From: Drosophila pseudoobscura
Taxonomy: Eukaryota; Arthropoda; Insecta; Diptera; Drosophilidae
Assembly (NCBI RefSeq): GCF_009870125.1
Contig: NC_046683.1
Span: 44,407,869 to 44,471,868, forward strand
DNA length: 64,000 nucleotides
Direction: 5' to 3'
Numbering within the stretch: position 1 is the stretch's first letter; every line of letters starts with the position of its first letter. The notes beneath the pieces were generated by a model, which had not been told where the DNA came from, searched no databases, and was given only the letters and a program-made list of their open reading frames with translations. This document shows, in pieces, positions 14,839 through 27,096 of this stretch. The translations under genes and the position numbers were made by a program.

Positions 14839-15169
14839 GGGTGGAGTAAACATTATTACGGTAAAAAAAAGAGAATAAGGACACGCAGTCCGCCGGAGGG
14901 CGAGGATCAATCCGGTTACACAACGAAGCCAAAAGCAAACGGTCCCTGGCGGATGCAGTTCCTCTACCCTCTACCCTTCCATCCCTCTACAGCTCTACAG
15001 CTCTACCTTTCTACCTCTCTGCCGCTATGCTCTGCTACTTCCCGGCGAAGCTGTCGTAAGCCTGGGAATGCCTTTAAAGAAACTGTAAAAACTATTATGC
15101 AAAGCTATGCCCAAGGTGTTTTTCTGTAAGGTGAAAGGCATTCCCTTTTTTTGTTTATCACATGCATAG

Positions 15170-15192
15170 TCTCTCTCTCTCTCTCTCTCTCT
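15170..15192. repeat. (CT)n microsatellite
   Basis: An uninterrupted CT run of about 23 nt. About 120 bp downstream a GA-rich stretch (15315-15330) could pair with it or serve as a GAGA-type site. Confidence 0.9.
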
Positions 15193-18100
15193 GCCGTGCT
15201 CTCTGGCAACGCCTCACCTTGTTTTAATGTACTATGGCTATTGCAAAGCAGTTTCCCCACCGCACGCCTCATAAATATGCGAATGAGTGAAGGCAGAGGG
15301 CGAGAATGCGAAGAGAGAGAGAGAGAAGAGAAAAAGAGAAAACAGATTTAAAAAAATGGTAAAATTTAAATTTCATTATCTTCAATGAGCAACGGAAGAA
15401 GGGGTAGCCGGACATTCCCCAGGGGAAAAGTCAATTCATAACGGCCAAGTGGACAAGGCGCCCTCAAAGAGCACACTGGAACGAAGCTCTACACTGGAAA
15501 ACATGTAGGGTACACTTATGAATTTCAATTTTACTCTGGGTATAATGGTTTCTTTCACTCTTGTAGAGGTACGTAATACTCGACATCAATCAGTCTGAGT
15601 GTCGCAGTTTCCCTATTGCTCAACCATTCGCAGGCAACCACAAATACAATAAAATGTTTTTCCTGATTGCTGGAAAAATACCACATATATTTCATATCCC
15701 TTCATTTCAGGCCTAGGGGAATCAACGACTCCGTTCAGACTTCCTGGCGCGTCATTGTAAAGGGCTATGTCCCTTGCTTGGACAGTTATTCGCATTATCC
15801 AGCCGGACCAGGCCGCCTCGTTGTTGGTTAATAGGGGGCATTGAAATCGAACCCTGCATCATGGCTGCAAAACGGCCGTCTGAATAGCCACTCGAGAACT
15901 CGAGCGGCAATTTATGGGGCAGGCGCCTTGAATGGGTTAAAAGGCCCACGGACACCGTCCGACCCGCCTCGCAGTTGGAATCGGAGTCGGGCAGCAGCAG
16001 TAGCTGCAGCAGCCCAGAGGCGAACCGTCGTGTGGCTTGAGATTTCCCAGCATTGATTTTCAATTTGTATTGCGGCACGTGAAGTTCTTCCGCTTCATTT
16101 GCTATGCTGAACGGGGGGAGGGGTGGGAGATGGAGATGGAGATCAGACGATGGTGGCTCTTCGCCTAAGTGAGTAAACATCGAGTCGGTCCTCCCTCCCT
16201 ACTTTACTGTCCAGCGCCAACTATCCTGCGGTGACTTCAAGCCATTCGAGCGCCAAATGACCGCCCATCATCATCTATGCGCAGCACGAAGAACCCAGCC
16301 CCGTCCCCGTCCACGTCCACGTCCACGGCCCCGCTCTCGTCCTCGGCTTCGGCATCTGCTTTGGCTTCAGCACAAATTGAATTAATTTGGCCACATCTAT
16401 TGAGAAGCCTGCCCCACGGCTGTTTGTCCGCCAAAGCTGAAACGGAAACGTGTATGCAAAGATCAACAGCACCGTGACTGTGCGCCCCCAAGTATGCAAT
16501 GGATTTTTACTTTTTACCCCCTTATGCAATGCAAACAAAAAACATTCCCTGCCCGTACTCAGGCACTCGACACAAGGCCCCCACGGCACACCGCACACAC
16601 GGATGGCTTTTGGAGCAGGCTTTCGAAACTGCATTCGAGCGAAAGTGTAAGCAAAATGCTGAAAAATTTTGCTGCTGCCACACGTATTTGGAGCCGTTGC
16701 CTAATGAAGTGGAAGGCACTTGGGAGTCCTGTGCCACACAAAATACTGCGCTGCCATATACACGCACTGGATACATTTTTAAGAAATTGAAACCATAAAT
16801 AAAAAAGAACCATATTTTTGGTTTAAGTAATAATATTTCATTCTGTTAAGGTTTTCTTGTAAAAATACTTAATTTTGTTACGAGTATTTAGTTTTGAGAG
16901 ATACACTCATCGACTTTGGTAATTTAAATATGTATAAAAATCAATTCAGCAGAAGTGCACCCTCGCTCTCTCATGGATTGAATTGTTTGATCAGAAAAGA
17001 CCCTCAAATTATTTTTTATGCCCTTTGAAAGGTGATTAAACCTTTGGCTTGCCGTACCGGAAGTGCTGTACTGATTAATCCAGAATTAAAATATATCATT
17101 AAATAGTTTCAATATCCATGTGTTCATATTTGGTCAGTTCACTGCTCCACCGACCTATAAATACTTATGTATGTATGTATTTACACTCGGGTAAGCCATA
17201 TAGAAACAGCAGATCCATCCTGCCAGATAAAGGCTTCCCACGAACAATATATATGTACATATACTCATACATATATCAGTGTGCTCCGGGCGAATTGCTT
17301 TCCTTCCTGCCTCATTTGTCGAAAAGAGCATTATCAATCGGCCTTACGTGCATCACGAGTATCCCTCTGGATGGGTTGCAAAGGACGCGCTGGAGTGGCG
17401 CCTGCAGCCGACTATTGTGTGTCATATATTCATTCGGAATTTTAATTGGAATCCGCATTTAATTTTCCTGCTTCTTGTTGCGGCGCTGACGTTACAGAAG
17501 CATTGGCTATTGGCTATTGGTTATTGTTTCATGAAATATGGAATTTTCGCATTTAATATCTTGCTGATAAATGGATTTCATTTCGTCGCATGCCCACACA
17601 CACACACACACACACGCAAAATAATTATGCAGCGAGCGATTTTAAATTGAGTCCCCGTTTTTCCTACAATTTTGTGTCATTTTTGCGTTTAATGGCTGGG
17701 GCTTAACCACAGTTAAGCAGACAGCCGACAGCAGACGGCAGTCGATGCCCATGCCGATTGTTTATGACTGCATTTAATTTTTAATTGAATTATACGCCCT
17801 ATTGGGCTTTGGTTTAATGCATCGATGATCTGCAATTTGTATTTGTATTGCGCGTATTTTGTTTGTCCACACACATACTCGTACTCGTCTGAAAGGGCTC
17901 ATAATGACGGTATTTTATTTTAGAAGTTACGGGTTCAATTAATTGAAATCCTCATCCTTTCAATCCTTTCACAAACGAACGTGTGTCCTCTGCCATATCT
18001 ATGAAATTTAATTTGAAATTCTCCAACAGCATTGGACATTTTCTGCTATTTTCTCTTCGTTTTCCACTAACTAAATATGAGCAGCAGACAGGAGAAATTC

Positions 18101-18669
18101 CTGTCACAAAATTCCGGGCCAAGCTCAAAATTGCACAAACGAAATACTTTCGATTAATAATGGATAGATGGACAATCATGGACAGGGGGTACAGTCCTTG
18201 GGCTTGGGCTTGGGCTCTTGCCCATGCCCGCCCGACTGGCGAATCAATTGACAATGAACTTTCTGCTCGAACGACAGTTGCGAAATATTCTCGATGCCAG
18301 TGAAATTTATAAATAGAATTTTCCATTTTCCACTCTTCACGCTGGGATGGGTTTGTCCTCAGAACTGGGGGCAAAGGAGCACAACGACCAAAATGCCAGC
18401 AACTTTGTTGCGATAGTTTTCCTTCTTTTCCTTTTTCCATCCGGCCATTGTGGGTCAAGAGCAGGGGGTATGCCATCCCATCCCCTTCCCTGGCTCAATT
18501 ACGAGACCAAGCACAAATCATTAAACAAAATAATAATTTCCCCAGCAAAAGGGGCGGATGAGAGAGAGTGGACGGGACTGACAAATTGCTCTCCCATCGG
18601 GGCGGCAGGACCTTGACGGGTCGACACACACCTAAATCGGAGAGGCAGGCCGAGGTTGGGCACAAGCCC

Positions 18670-18693
18670 GGGTCCGGGTCCGGGTCCGGGTCC
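18670..18693. repeat. (GGGTCC)4 hexamer minisatellite
   Basis: Four perfect GGGTCC units. Related GC-rich hexamer arrays occur at 22205-22262, 22694-22717, 34507-34545 and 34640-34735. Confidence 0.9.
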
Positions 18694-21600
18694 TGATTCG
18701 GGGCGAGTGTCAAGTGCAGGGCATCAAATTGTGCTCGGCCAGAACCAGAGCAGAAGGATGCTTACATTTGCTCTTGTCCAGCCTTGGGTCCGGCTGTTGG
18801 GGCACGAGGAGCATACATAATTTAGCCCCCTTCTGCACGCACTTGTGCAAGATGTGCCTGCAGCAAGATGTGGCAACGGGGCATTTGGAGATTGTCAAAT
18901 GTGGCAGCATACCAGCAGCAGCAGCAGGCGCTCTGTGAAAAATGCGAAAAACTTTCTCAATAATTTGCATACTTTTCGCCGCTGCGAGGAAAACTTTTGC
19001 AAGAGCCGCGCACGCACCGCGGTGCACCGGTCCTGGATCCTGGGTACTGGCAATGTGGAAATTAGAGCTCGCGCGGGAGATGGGTATAAATTTTCACACT
19101 TTTCGCTCGGGCAAACAAAATTAACGTGCAGCAAACTTAAAGACACGCCCCTTTTTCACTTGCCTTCGCCTATATATCTGTTGGCTGGCTTGCCCCAGAA
19201 ACCGCAGTGCCAACAAAAAGTTGCACGAATGCAAAAAACCTTCTGCAAAAATGTCACAAAAAGCATTCGGGCCTGGAGCTGGCGCAGGTTCAAAGGGACT
19301 AAGAGTAGTTTCCTGTCCCGGATCCGGGTGCCCTTGCCACGTCTGTATCCTTCAAGCTGTGAAAAGCGACAGCATTTTTACGGCAAAGCGCGCACTTTTC
19401 CCCGGAGCCGCCACTCGTAGTTGTGGTTCCGCTGCCGCTGCCGCTGCCTCTGCCGCTCCATCCTCCTTCCACCTCAACCTCCTCTTCCTCCTCCGACAAC
19501 TTGGTGGCTAAAACGACACGACACGACACTCCAGTGGTAGCACTACTTTGGCCACATTACGGCGGCAACCAACCAAGACTCTTCCGCGGCCGGCCATCCC
19601 TTGTAAAGTAGTGGGTGGCCGGCCAGCTTGTTGCTTCTTCCTCGTGGCCAAACTGCAATTAGCAATACTCCCGCTTGTCCGAACCAGATGCGAAGGTCTC
19701 TCAAGCCGAAGCACGGCTCCCTCGAAAGTTTCCCATTTAAAAGTATTGTCAAATAATTAACAACATTGCAATAAGTACTTTCCGGCTCTTCAGACATTCA
19801 TTGAAGCAGGAGTCAGGAGTGGAAATGTGATCATTAAACTGTTCGTTCGACAGTTGGAGATAAATAATTGGGAAAGTTGCCAGAAAATACTCCACTAATT
19901 GATTTCGAGGTACCAGGCAACATTTTTAGATTTTGAATTCCAATTGTCTAATTTTTAACACCCCCAAAAATACCGAATCAATTAGGGGGCTGCGGTTCGT
20001 TCTTGGTTGGTAGCGATAATGTTGGGCGAGGTCCCACATTTCTAATGTGAGAATTTCGCCCTCGGCTTCTATGGGAAATTATACAAAAATGTGGCATGCA
20101 TACCCGAACATTTGCAGCTGCTGCTGCTGCTGCTGCTCCGGGTGAGATGGGTAAATAAAACGGAAAACAAATGAATATAAATGGGAAACAAACCAGGTCC
20201 TGGGTCCTGAACTGAATGCAGTACAACGCTCCCACGAACGAAGAACGAAATTGCAACAGCATTTAGTTGCTTGCTGTTGCTGCTGCTGGCTCTGGTTGCA
20301 ACTATCATTGGCTGCTGTTTTTCCTGCTCAGGGAAAGGACCATTAATGGAAATCTGCTGTGCGAAATTTGCTTGTTTCTAAGTGGGTATGGGTCTACGGT
20401 GTATGGGGCGTATACGGGTGTTTTAATAAGGCAGTTGCAGCTGGTCAAAACAGGGCAATGGGTAGTAGCTTTAACTCCAGTCTGTCCGGACTTCAACTCC
20501 ACCTCAAAGTCCGTGTGCAGGAAAGTGCTCACATTACTCATGCGCCCCGTTGGCCAGCACGTAGGAACGGAAAGTTCAGAGAGCCAAAGCAAACGGCAAA
20601 GCTCAAGAAAAACACTGCCTGGCCATAATAAAATGATAAATGAGAACGTGTACTTTAAGCTAAACGCATTTTAATTTGAAAAACGGCAGCAGTCTCTCCC
20701 TGGACTGGACAGCACAGGGCAGTGCAGGGCACGACAGGGACAGGGCAGGCAGGAGTCGAGGCCCGAACATGAGACTTGGCCAACGGCCAGGGACGAACAC
20801 AATGTAGATGGAATAGTCTGGGACCGTTTGCTCATTTCTCGTGTTTGCTCTTAATTATGCATTCCCAGCTAGGGCATTGAGAGATTTTTTTTGTTTCCCA
20901 GCAGTCCGTCATCTTATGGAGGCAGTTTTCCTGACGGACTCGTTTATCCAAAACTCATTTGACTCCAAGGAGAGCAGAGCAAACGCAAGGCATTTCCAAT
21001 AGTGTCAACTCCAAGTGTGGGTACAATCATCAGGACTTTCCGTCCAGCACCTTCTGGCAGGGGCAAATATTGTCCGACACAACAGGGTGGCGGACAGCCT
21101 ATTCAAATTTACCTTTCAGCCGAGGTCGAGGAGTGGCCTGGATAGTTCGATTTCTGAGTTTCTGGGTCTCCTTGCTGCTGCAAGAAGGGTCGTGCTCCCC
21201 AGCAGAAGCAGCAGAAATTTATAAACTTATTTTTACCTTCACCTTTCGGAGCGTGTTTCAAAAAAACAATGCATATGAGTGCGCTCAAACTTTACGTGTT
21301 GAGGAATAACGTTTTGGTAGTTCTTTGGTTTGTTTAGTCCGAGGTGCCTCATTTCAGTTTGAAGCCTGTTGAAGACTTCCATAATATTATAAGAGTTGGT
21401 TCGGCTTAAATACCATATAAATTTAAATAAGTTAAATAAATTATTTCCGCTATAAATGGCCGCTACTTAGAAAGATGTTCCATTAGGGATAATAAGAATA
21501 GAGCAAGAACAGAAGTTTGTATGGGTAATATCTATAGACAGGAGGAGGTGTATGTTTGATATACTCTATACCTATACATATGGCCAGCGAAATGCCATGT

Positions 21601-22693
21601 AATTGATGAATCGCCACAAAGTAAATAAAATTAATGATCGTTAGTTGCGTTCAAAGCAATTAAATGATTTCTGAAAGAAAGGGAAAACTCGAACTCATAT
21701 GTACATGCCTCACATTTCGAAGTCACGTCACTCACATTTTCCCATCTTGAGTCACCTTGCACTCTGACATATCGTATGTATAGTCTTTGCATACTTTCGA
21801 GCATCAATCTTTTGAAATAGAAAAAAAACCATATATAAATTGTATTTCCATGGCATGCTTTCGGGCTCGTTCGGAAGAAATTGATTTTCCACTTGTGTCT
21901 GCACAAAATCACAAAATTCACTAAATTTGGTTTTTGGATTTGAGCATCAATTTACGGGAAAGCGTACATATGTATGTGTAAGTACTATCGCTCACACACA
22001 CAGACACCGGGTATTAAATTTCCCGCACATCTGTCCCTCCCCGAACGTAATCGACTGGCTGCATATTGAAGACCCCCAGACAGGACGTACCTGAAAGTAA
22101 ATAAAATGGAAATAGAAGAGAATTTTATTTTCGTGTGGAGTAGAGTGTATAATTTATTAATAAATCAAATTCATGCAAGCAAAAGTTTTGGAAAGCATTG
22201 TCAGGCTCGAGCCCAAACCCCAGTCCCAGTCCCTGTCCCAGCTCCAGCTTCAGCTTCTGTTCCTGCTCTGGGAAAATACCAATACCGAAACTAACCCAAA
22301 ACGAGCTCAGTAACAAACGAACGGAAACACTGCAGTTTGAAATAGTCGGAATAGTTTGTTGGAAAAGTGGTCAAACCGTAGAGAAATATGCCGAAATTGT
22401 AGGCATTTTTCAGAGTGAAGTGCCTTTGACTCGGTTTAGGCGCAGAGCCATTCTAATGAAAATTATGATGCGAGTGCGGATACGGATACGGATACGAATG
22501 CTGAGATCCAAACGAGTAACTGATTGAGTCAAAGGCAACATATAAATGATGAACCACTCAACTGGCCCCCGGCCACGGCACAGACATTCCCTGAACATGC
22601 CCTGGACCAGAAACTCGATGTTACTTCAAATGCCATGCGGAACACATTCCGTTCTGGTATTTTATACCCCTCCAGGGGCAGTGCAGTGCAGGA

Positions 22694-22717
22694 GCAGGGG
22701 CAGGGGCAGGGGCAGGG
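22694..22717. repeat. (GGGGCA)n hexamer minisatellite
   Basis: About four GGGGCA units embedded in a GCAGTGCAGGAGC context, in a non-coding stretch. Confidence 0.9.
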
Positions 22718-25149
22718 TAGGACAAGGGCTTAAGCTGAAACATTTTGTTTTGCAATGAAGTGCAGAAACAACTTCGAGAGCTTCAGTAAACTTTACTCCT
22801 TACTGCACGTGGAGACCCTTTGCTTTGCTCCTTGTCGCACCCGCAACAATGGCGGAAAACTGGAATGGAGGAAAAGGCTAAAGGAAAAGCAAAGTGATGC
22901 GATGTGCAGGAGAAAGAGCCACAGCGGATCCACAACAGTGGCTGGCTGGCTGGCTGGTTTCTGTCGATGTCCGATTGTCTGTCTATGTCCCTGCGGCAGA
23001 AACTCGAAATTGGATAATAAAATATCCAAAGAGAGATTAGATTTCCTCCGCTTCGGTTTGTTGTCTCGAGGGATATGAATGCCTTGATTTCTAAGCATCT
23101 ATTGCTAGTCAATTCTTGAACTAAAACTATAGGTACATAATTTAAATAAATACAGAGCTGCAGCCAAAATTCTATAATTTTAAGGAACAATTGAAGGTGA
23201 ATCTAAGACTGTATTTAAGACTCTCTGAAACACTCGGCTTGAACCTGAAACCCCAGCAGAAGCCAGCAAAAAGAAAACTTTCTCATACAAGGAGACATCC
23301 ACAAAGTTTTGAGCAGAACTTCAACTTTGCTTCTCACCACTGAAATCTTTTTGGTTCTTATTCAAAAACTTCATTTAGAAATATCCCGCACCTACGCATT
23401 TAATTTTTTAAAGAAAAGGCAATTTTAAAGTGAAAATATTCCACATTCAGTGTGATAATCATCACATTATACATATATCATCATTTGATACAAAGTAGGG
23501 TTCTAAAATTATTCAGATTAATTTGGAGAAAATAGGAACAATAACTACTTGTGTATATTTGATACAGTACTTTTCTCCAGGTAAACTATTTTGTGGCAGA
23601 TATGGCTTCCATTTGAGTGGTCTTATACAAATCCACGTCCATTAATGGCAGCTTGGAATAAACAGATTCAAAATCCCAGAAGAAATCATTTAGCCCAGTA
23701 AGCCTCTTTGAGCCTCTGTAGCCGACATTTGTTGCCCTTCCATTTGAGAGGAAAGTTGAGTTGGGCGAACTATTTTTTGTGACCACAGGGATGTGCACCA
23801 TGTGGCAATGGGGGTTCGGATGGGCGGGTGTGCTGATGGGGTAGGCGGTGGGAGCATCATAAAAATAAATGAAAAGGTCACTTTGTATTGGTTGTGGGAC
23901 AATTTAACACAGGCAAATGTGTATGCAACTGTAATCTTTCTGTCGGTGGCAGCGGCAACAAAATGAAATGGCAACAATTGTGTACACACACAGTCCTACA
24001 AACACCCTCCACCTACCCCCACCCCCACCTCCACCTCCACACAGATGCCACACGAAATAGTTTGGCCTGTCCTCCGGAGGATGGGGATCACCTAATGGGG
24101 ATTGTAGCCTCTTGTTGCTCGTCTAGGCCGAGTTGTACGGGTGTTTTGTGCGGTCCTGTTATGTTGCTGTCCTTTCATTTGCTGTCCACACAAACGCACA
24201 CGCAGCACACACACACACAGATTCATAAGCCGTAACAAGCGCCATTATTATTGGGGCCACCCAAACCATCCAGCATCCAGCATCCCATTCATTCCACCCA
24301 CATGTGGCCAAATGAACATGTTAAGTTTTCAACAGCCATAAATTATTTCTTTACCAGGCCAGGCACTGGCACTCGGCTTTTTCTCTATGCTAAATGCCCC
24401 TAAATGAATATAATTTATTGTGGTCATTACGGGGGTGCTCCTCGTTCTAGGATCCTCTTTCACAGGCACTCCTACAGTTGCGGTCACAATAATAGTTGGC
24501 CATTTCGAAGTGGTATTTCGAACTTATTTCAAAACATTTACACATATTAATTGTATTCCACAAGGATGCCAAATAGGTTGGGCACTACTCCATTATGCAT
24601 TTGAAAAAAACACAAACAAATTGAATGAAAGCAAAAGATTTCTTTGAATGGAGAATGAATACAAAATGTAATGCTCAAAATCCGACTTAAGATGCTTGAT
24701 AATAGATAAATCTAAAGCTATATTATTCTGCCCCCAGCTGTGTATTCAGAAATCATCACCCAAGGACCAGGCGTTGCCTCTTCAGAGGGTAATTATTTAC
24801 TTGCAGGCATCTGGAGCAGTCAGAGGCAGAATCCATTGTCTGGTAGAGCTTAATCTTGGGCAAGACCTACGAACTAAGACGACTACCTGTAGGTCTTCTT
24901 TGCAAAAATCCAAAACAAAAACTTATTTTAAATTAAGAAATTATCTTATATGCAGGAGAATACTAGGATGACAGTCGGTGGAGTGTATGAATCGTAGGAG
25001 CTTATGTTTTGGGGCCTGTTCTGGCATACCCGTCGGACTTGCATGGGCTGGTTCGTAGTGTAGTTTTTAATTTAACCAAGAAACAGAAGAATTGTGTAAA
25101 TGTGCGTTTAGTGGAGGAAAATGTGTTACATGTTTGTGTTACTGGGGGA

Positions 25150-27096
25150 CTAGTAGGTGCGTGGAGCCGGTGGGATCGGGGCCAGCGTGTCGTCGAGGGT
25201 GTTGTCGATGACCTCGCGGTACTTAATGGTGGCGCATCCCTCGTCACCCTGGGCGAAGGTTAGGGTATGCTTGCGCCAGTGTTCCTCCAGTTTCTTCTTC
25301 TTCTGCCCCTCCAAGGGCTTGGAGTAGTCAAACTCGTCCAAGCGAACCTTGAAATCCTCGCGGGAATGGGACCCGCGCGACTCCTTGCGGTTCTCCATGG
25401 CGGTGATGATGTGCACCGCATTGGCCAACATGTTCTGCAACTCGAGGGTCTCGACCAGGTCCGTGTTCCACACCATGCTGCGGTCCACCACCTTCACACT
25501 CTTGAATTGCTGGCACAGATCGGCCACCTTCAACAGGCCCTTCTTGAGCAGCTTCCCCTCGCGGAAGACGGCCGCGTGTCCGGTCATCGTGCGCTGCAGC
25601 TCCATTCGGATCGCAGCCGTAGTAGTCTTGCCGTCGGCACAGCGAAGCTTCTTGAAGTTGTCCAGAGTCTCCGCGGTGGCCTTCTCGTCGACGTCCGGAG
25701 GCGTCTCGCCCGGGCAATTGTTGGAGGCGATGGCCAGGGCGCACGAGCGCCCAAACACAATCAGATCCAGCAGCGAGTTGGCGCCCAATCGGTTGGCGCC
25801 ATGGACCGAGGCGCACGATGTCTCGCCACAGGCGTAGAGGCCCTCGATGGCCTGCTCCTGGCATTCCTGGTCGACAGTCACCACGCGACCCATAAAGTCC
25901 GTGGGAATGCCGCCCATGTTGTAGTGTACGGTTGGCAGCACCGGCACCGGCTCCTTGGTCACATCCACTTTAGCGAATATCTTGGCTGTGACCACAATGC
26001 CTGGCAGACGCTCGTGTATGATCTTGGGATCGATATGGTGCAGCTGCAAGTGCACGTGATCCTTCAGCGGACCGCAGCCATTGCCGGCCAGCACCTCCAT
26101 GGTCATTGCGCGTGCCACCACGTCCCGGGAGGCGAGATCCTTTGCGGTGGGGGCATAGCGTTCCATGAAGCGCTCCCCCTTGGAATTCAAGAAGAAACCG
26201 CCCTCGCCACGCACACCCTCTGTGATGAGGCAGCCAGCGCCGTACATGCCTGTAGGATGGAACTGCACGAATTCCATGTCCTGAAGAGGCAGCTTCTGGC
26301 GCGATATCCAGGCGTTGCCGTCGCCGGTACAGGTGTGTCCCGCTGTTGTCGAGAAGTACACGCGACCACAGCCGCCGGCCGCTACCACCGTGTTGTTGGC
26401 AATGAAGCGATGCATGGTTCCGTCGTCCAGCTTCCAGGCAAGGCAGCCAGCGCAGCGACCCTTTACCATGATCAGGTCCAACACGAAATAGTCGATGAAG
26501 TAGTGGCACAGATCGGCATACTTAAGAGTCTGCCCGTAGAGCGTGTGGATGAGGGCGTGGCCAGTGCGATCGGCCACAGCACAGGCGCGACGCGCCACAC
26601 CGCCCTTTCCATAGCCCAGGGTCTGGCCCCCGAAGGGACGCTGGTAGATCTTTCCATCCTGCTTGCGGGAGAAGGGCATCCCGAACTGGTCGAGCTCGTA
26701 GACTGCATTCTCCGCCTCGCGGCACATGTAGTGGATGGCGTTCTGGTCGCCCAGCCAGTCGCTGCCCTTGACCGTGTCGTAGAAGTGGTACTTCCAATCG
26801 TCCTTGTCCATGTTGCTCAGGGCCGCATTCACCCCACCCTGGGCTGCCACCGTGTGGGAGCGGGTGGGGAACAGCTTCGAGATCAGTGCCGTCTTGAAGC
26901 CCTTCTCGGCCAGCCCAAAGCCAGCACGCATCCCGGCCCCACCAGCTCCGATCACGATGGCATCATACTTGTGGTCGGTCATGGCGTAGTCCTCCTTGCA
27001 GGCGCGCATCGCAGCAGTTCCATGAAGGCGGCGTACGTCGATGGACCAGAGTCCGGTAGTGGAGCGCTTCAAGAGAGCAACGGAAAGGAGACGCAT
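25150..27096 (-). CDS. SdhAL: Succinate dehydrogenase flavoprotein subunit-like (SDHA paralogue)
   Basis: The predicted 648-aa enzyme is the FAD subunit of mitochondrial complex II, which oxidises succinate to fumarate. I chose the ATG at 27096 because residues 1-30 ([12 protein letters not shown]...) form a basic, serine-containing mitochondrial presequence. An upstream in-frame ATG at 27231 would add 45 unlike residues. Visible motifs are the nucleotide fold GAGGAG (50-55), the covalent-FAD His81 in [10 protein letters not shown], the active-site HPTG (280-283), EGVRGEGG with Arg296, HYNMGG (His391), ANRLGANS near the C-terminal half, and the family-typical end PPAPRTY. No catalytic residue is missing. 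The CDS has no intron across 1.95 kb, consistent with a retrocopy. D. melanogaster SdhA is on another chromosome arm, while a paralogue, SdhAL, is as I recall near byn. The symbol rests on that synteny, so it is less certain than the family. Confidence 0.9.
   Translation of the reverse strand: MRLLSVALLKRSTTGLWSIDVRRLHGTAAMRACKEDYAMTDHKYDAIVIGAGGAGMRAGFGLAEKGFKTALISKLFPTRSHTVAAQGGVNAALSNMDKDDWKYHFYDTVKGSDWLGDQNAIHYMCREAENAVYELDQFGMPFSRKQDGKIYQRPFGGQTLGYGKGGVARRACAVADRTGHALIHTLYGQTLKYADLCHYFIDYFVLDLIMVKGRCAGCLAWKLDDGTMHRFIANNTVVAAGGCGRVYFSTTAGHTCTGDGNAWISRQKLPLQDMEFVQFHPTGMYGAGCLITEGVRGEGGFFLNSKGERFMERYAPTAKDLASRDVVARAMTMEVLAGNGCGPLKDHVHLQLHHIDPKIIHERLPGIVVTAKIFAKVDVTKEPVPVLPTVHYNMGGIPTDFMGRVVTVDQECQEQAIEGLYACGETSCASVHGANRLGANSLLDLIVFGRSCALAIASNNCPGETPPDVDEKATAETLDNFKKLRCADGKTTTAAIRMELQRTMTGHAAVFREGKLLKKGLLKVADLCQQFKSVKVVDRSMVWNTDLVETLELQNMLANAVHIITAMENRKESRGSHSREDFKVRLDEFDYSKPLEGQKKKKLEEHWRKHTLTFAQGDEGCATIKYREVIDNTLDDTLAPIPPAPRTY

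Larger units (their letters stand above)
1..25149. other. 25-kb stretch without convincing coding exons
   Basis: No reading frame here looks like a protein: candidates are short, low-complexity, lack recognisable domains and mostly overlap microsatellites. I see many dinucleotide, trinucleotide and hexamer tracts, AT-rich and GC-rich alternation, and one degraded dispersed repeat near 6.4 kb. TATA-like motifs occur (for example 6996 and 8551) but none leads to a credible gene. The block lies downstream of the minus-strand flavoprotein gene and could be an intergenic cis-regulatory domain, or introns of a larger gene whose exons I cannot see. Confidence 0.6.
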
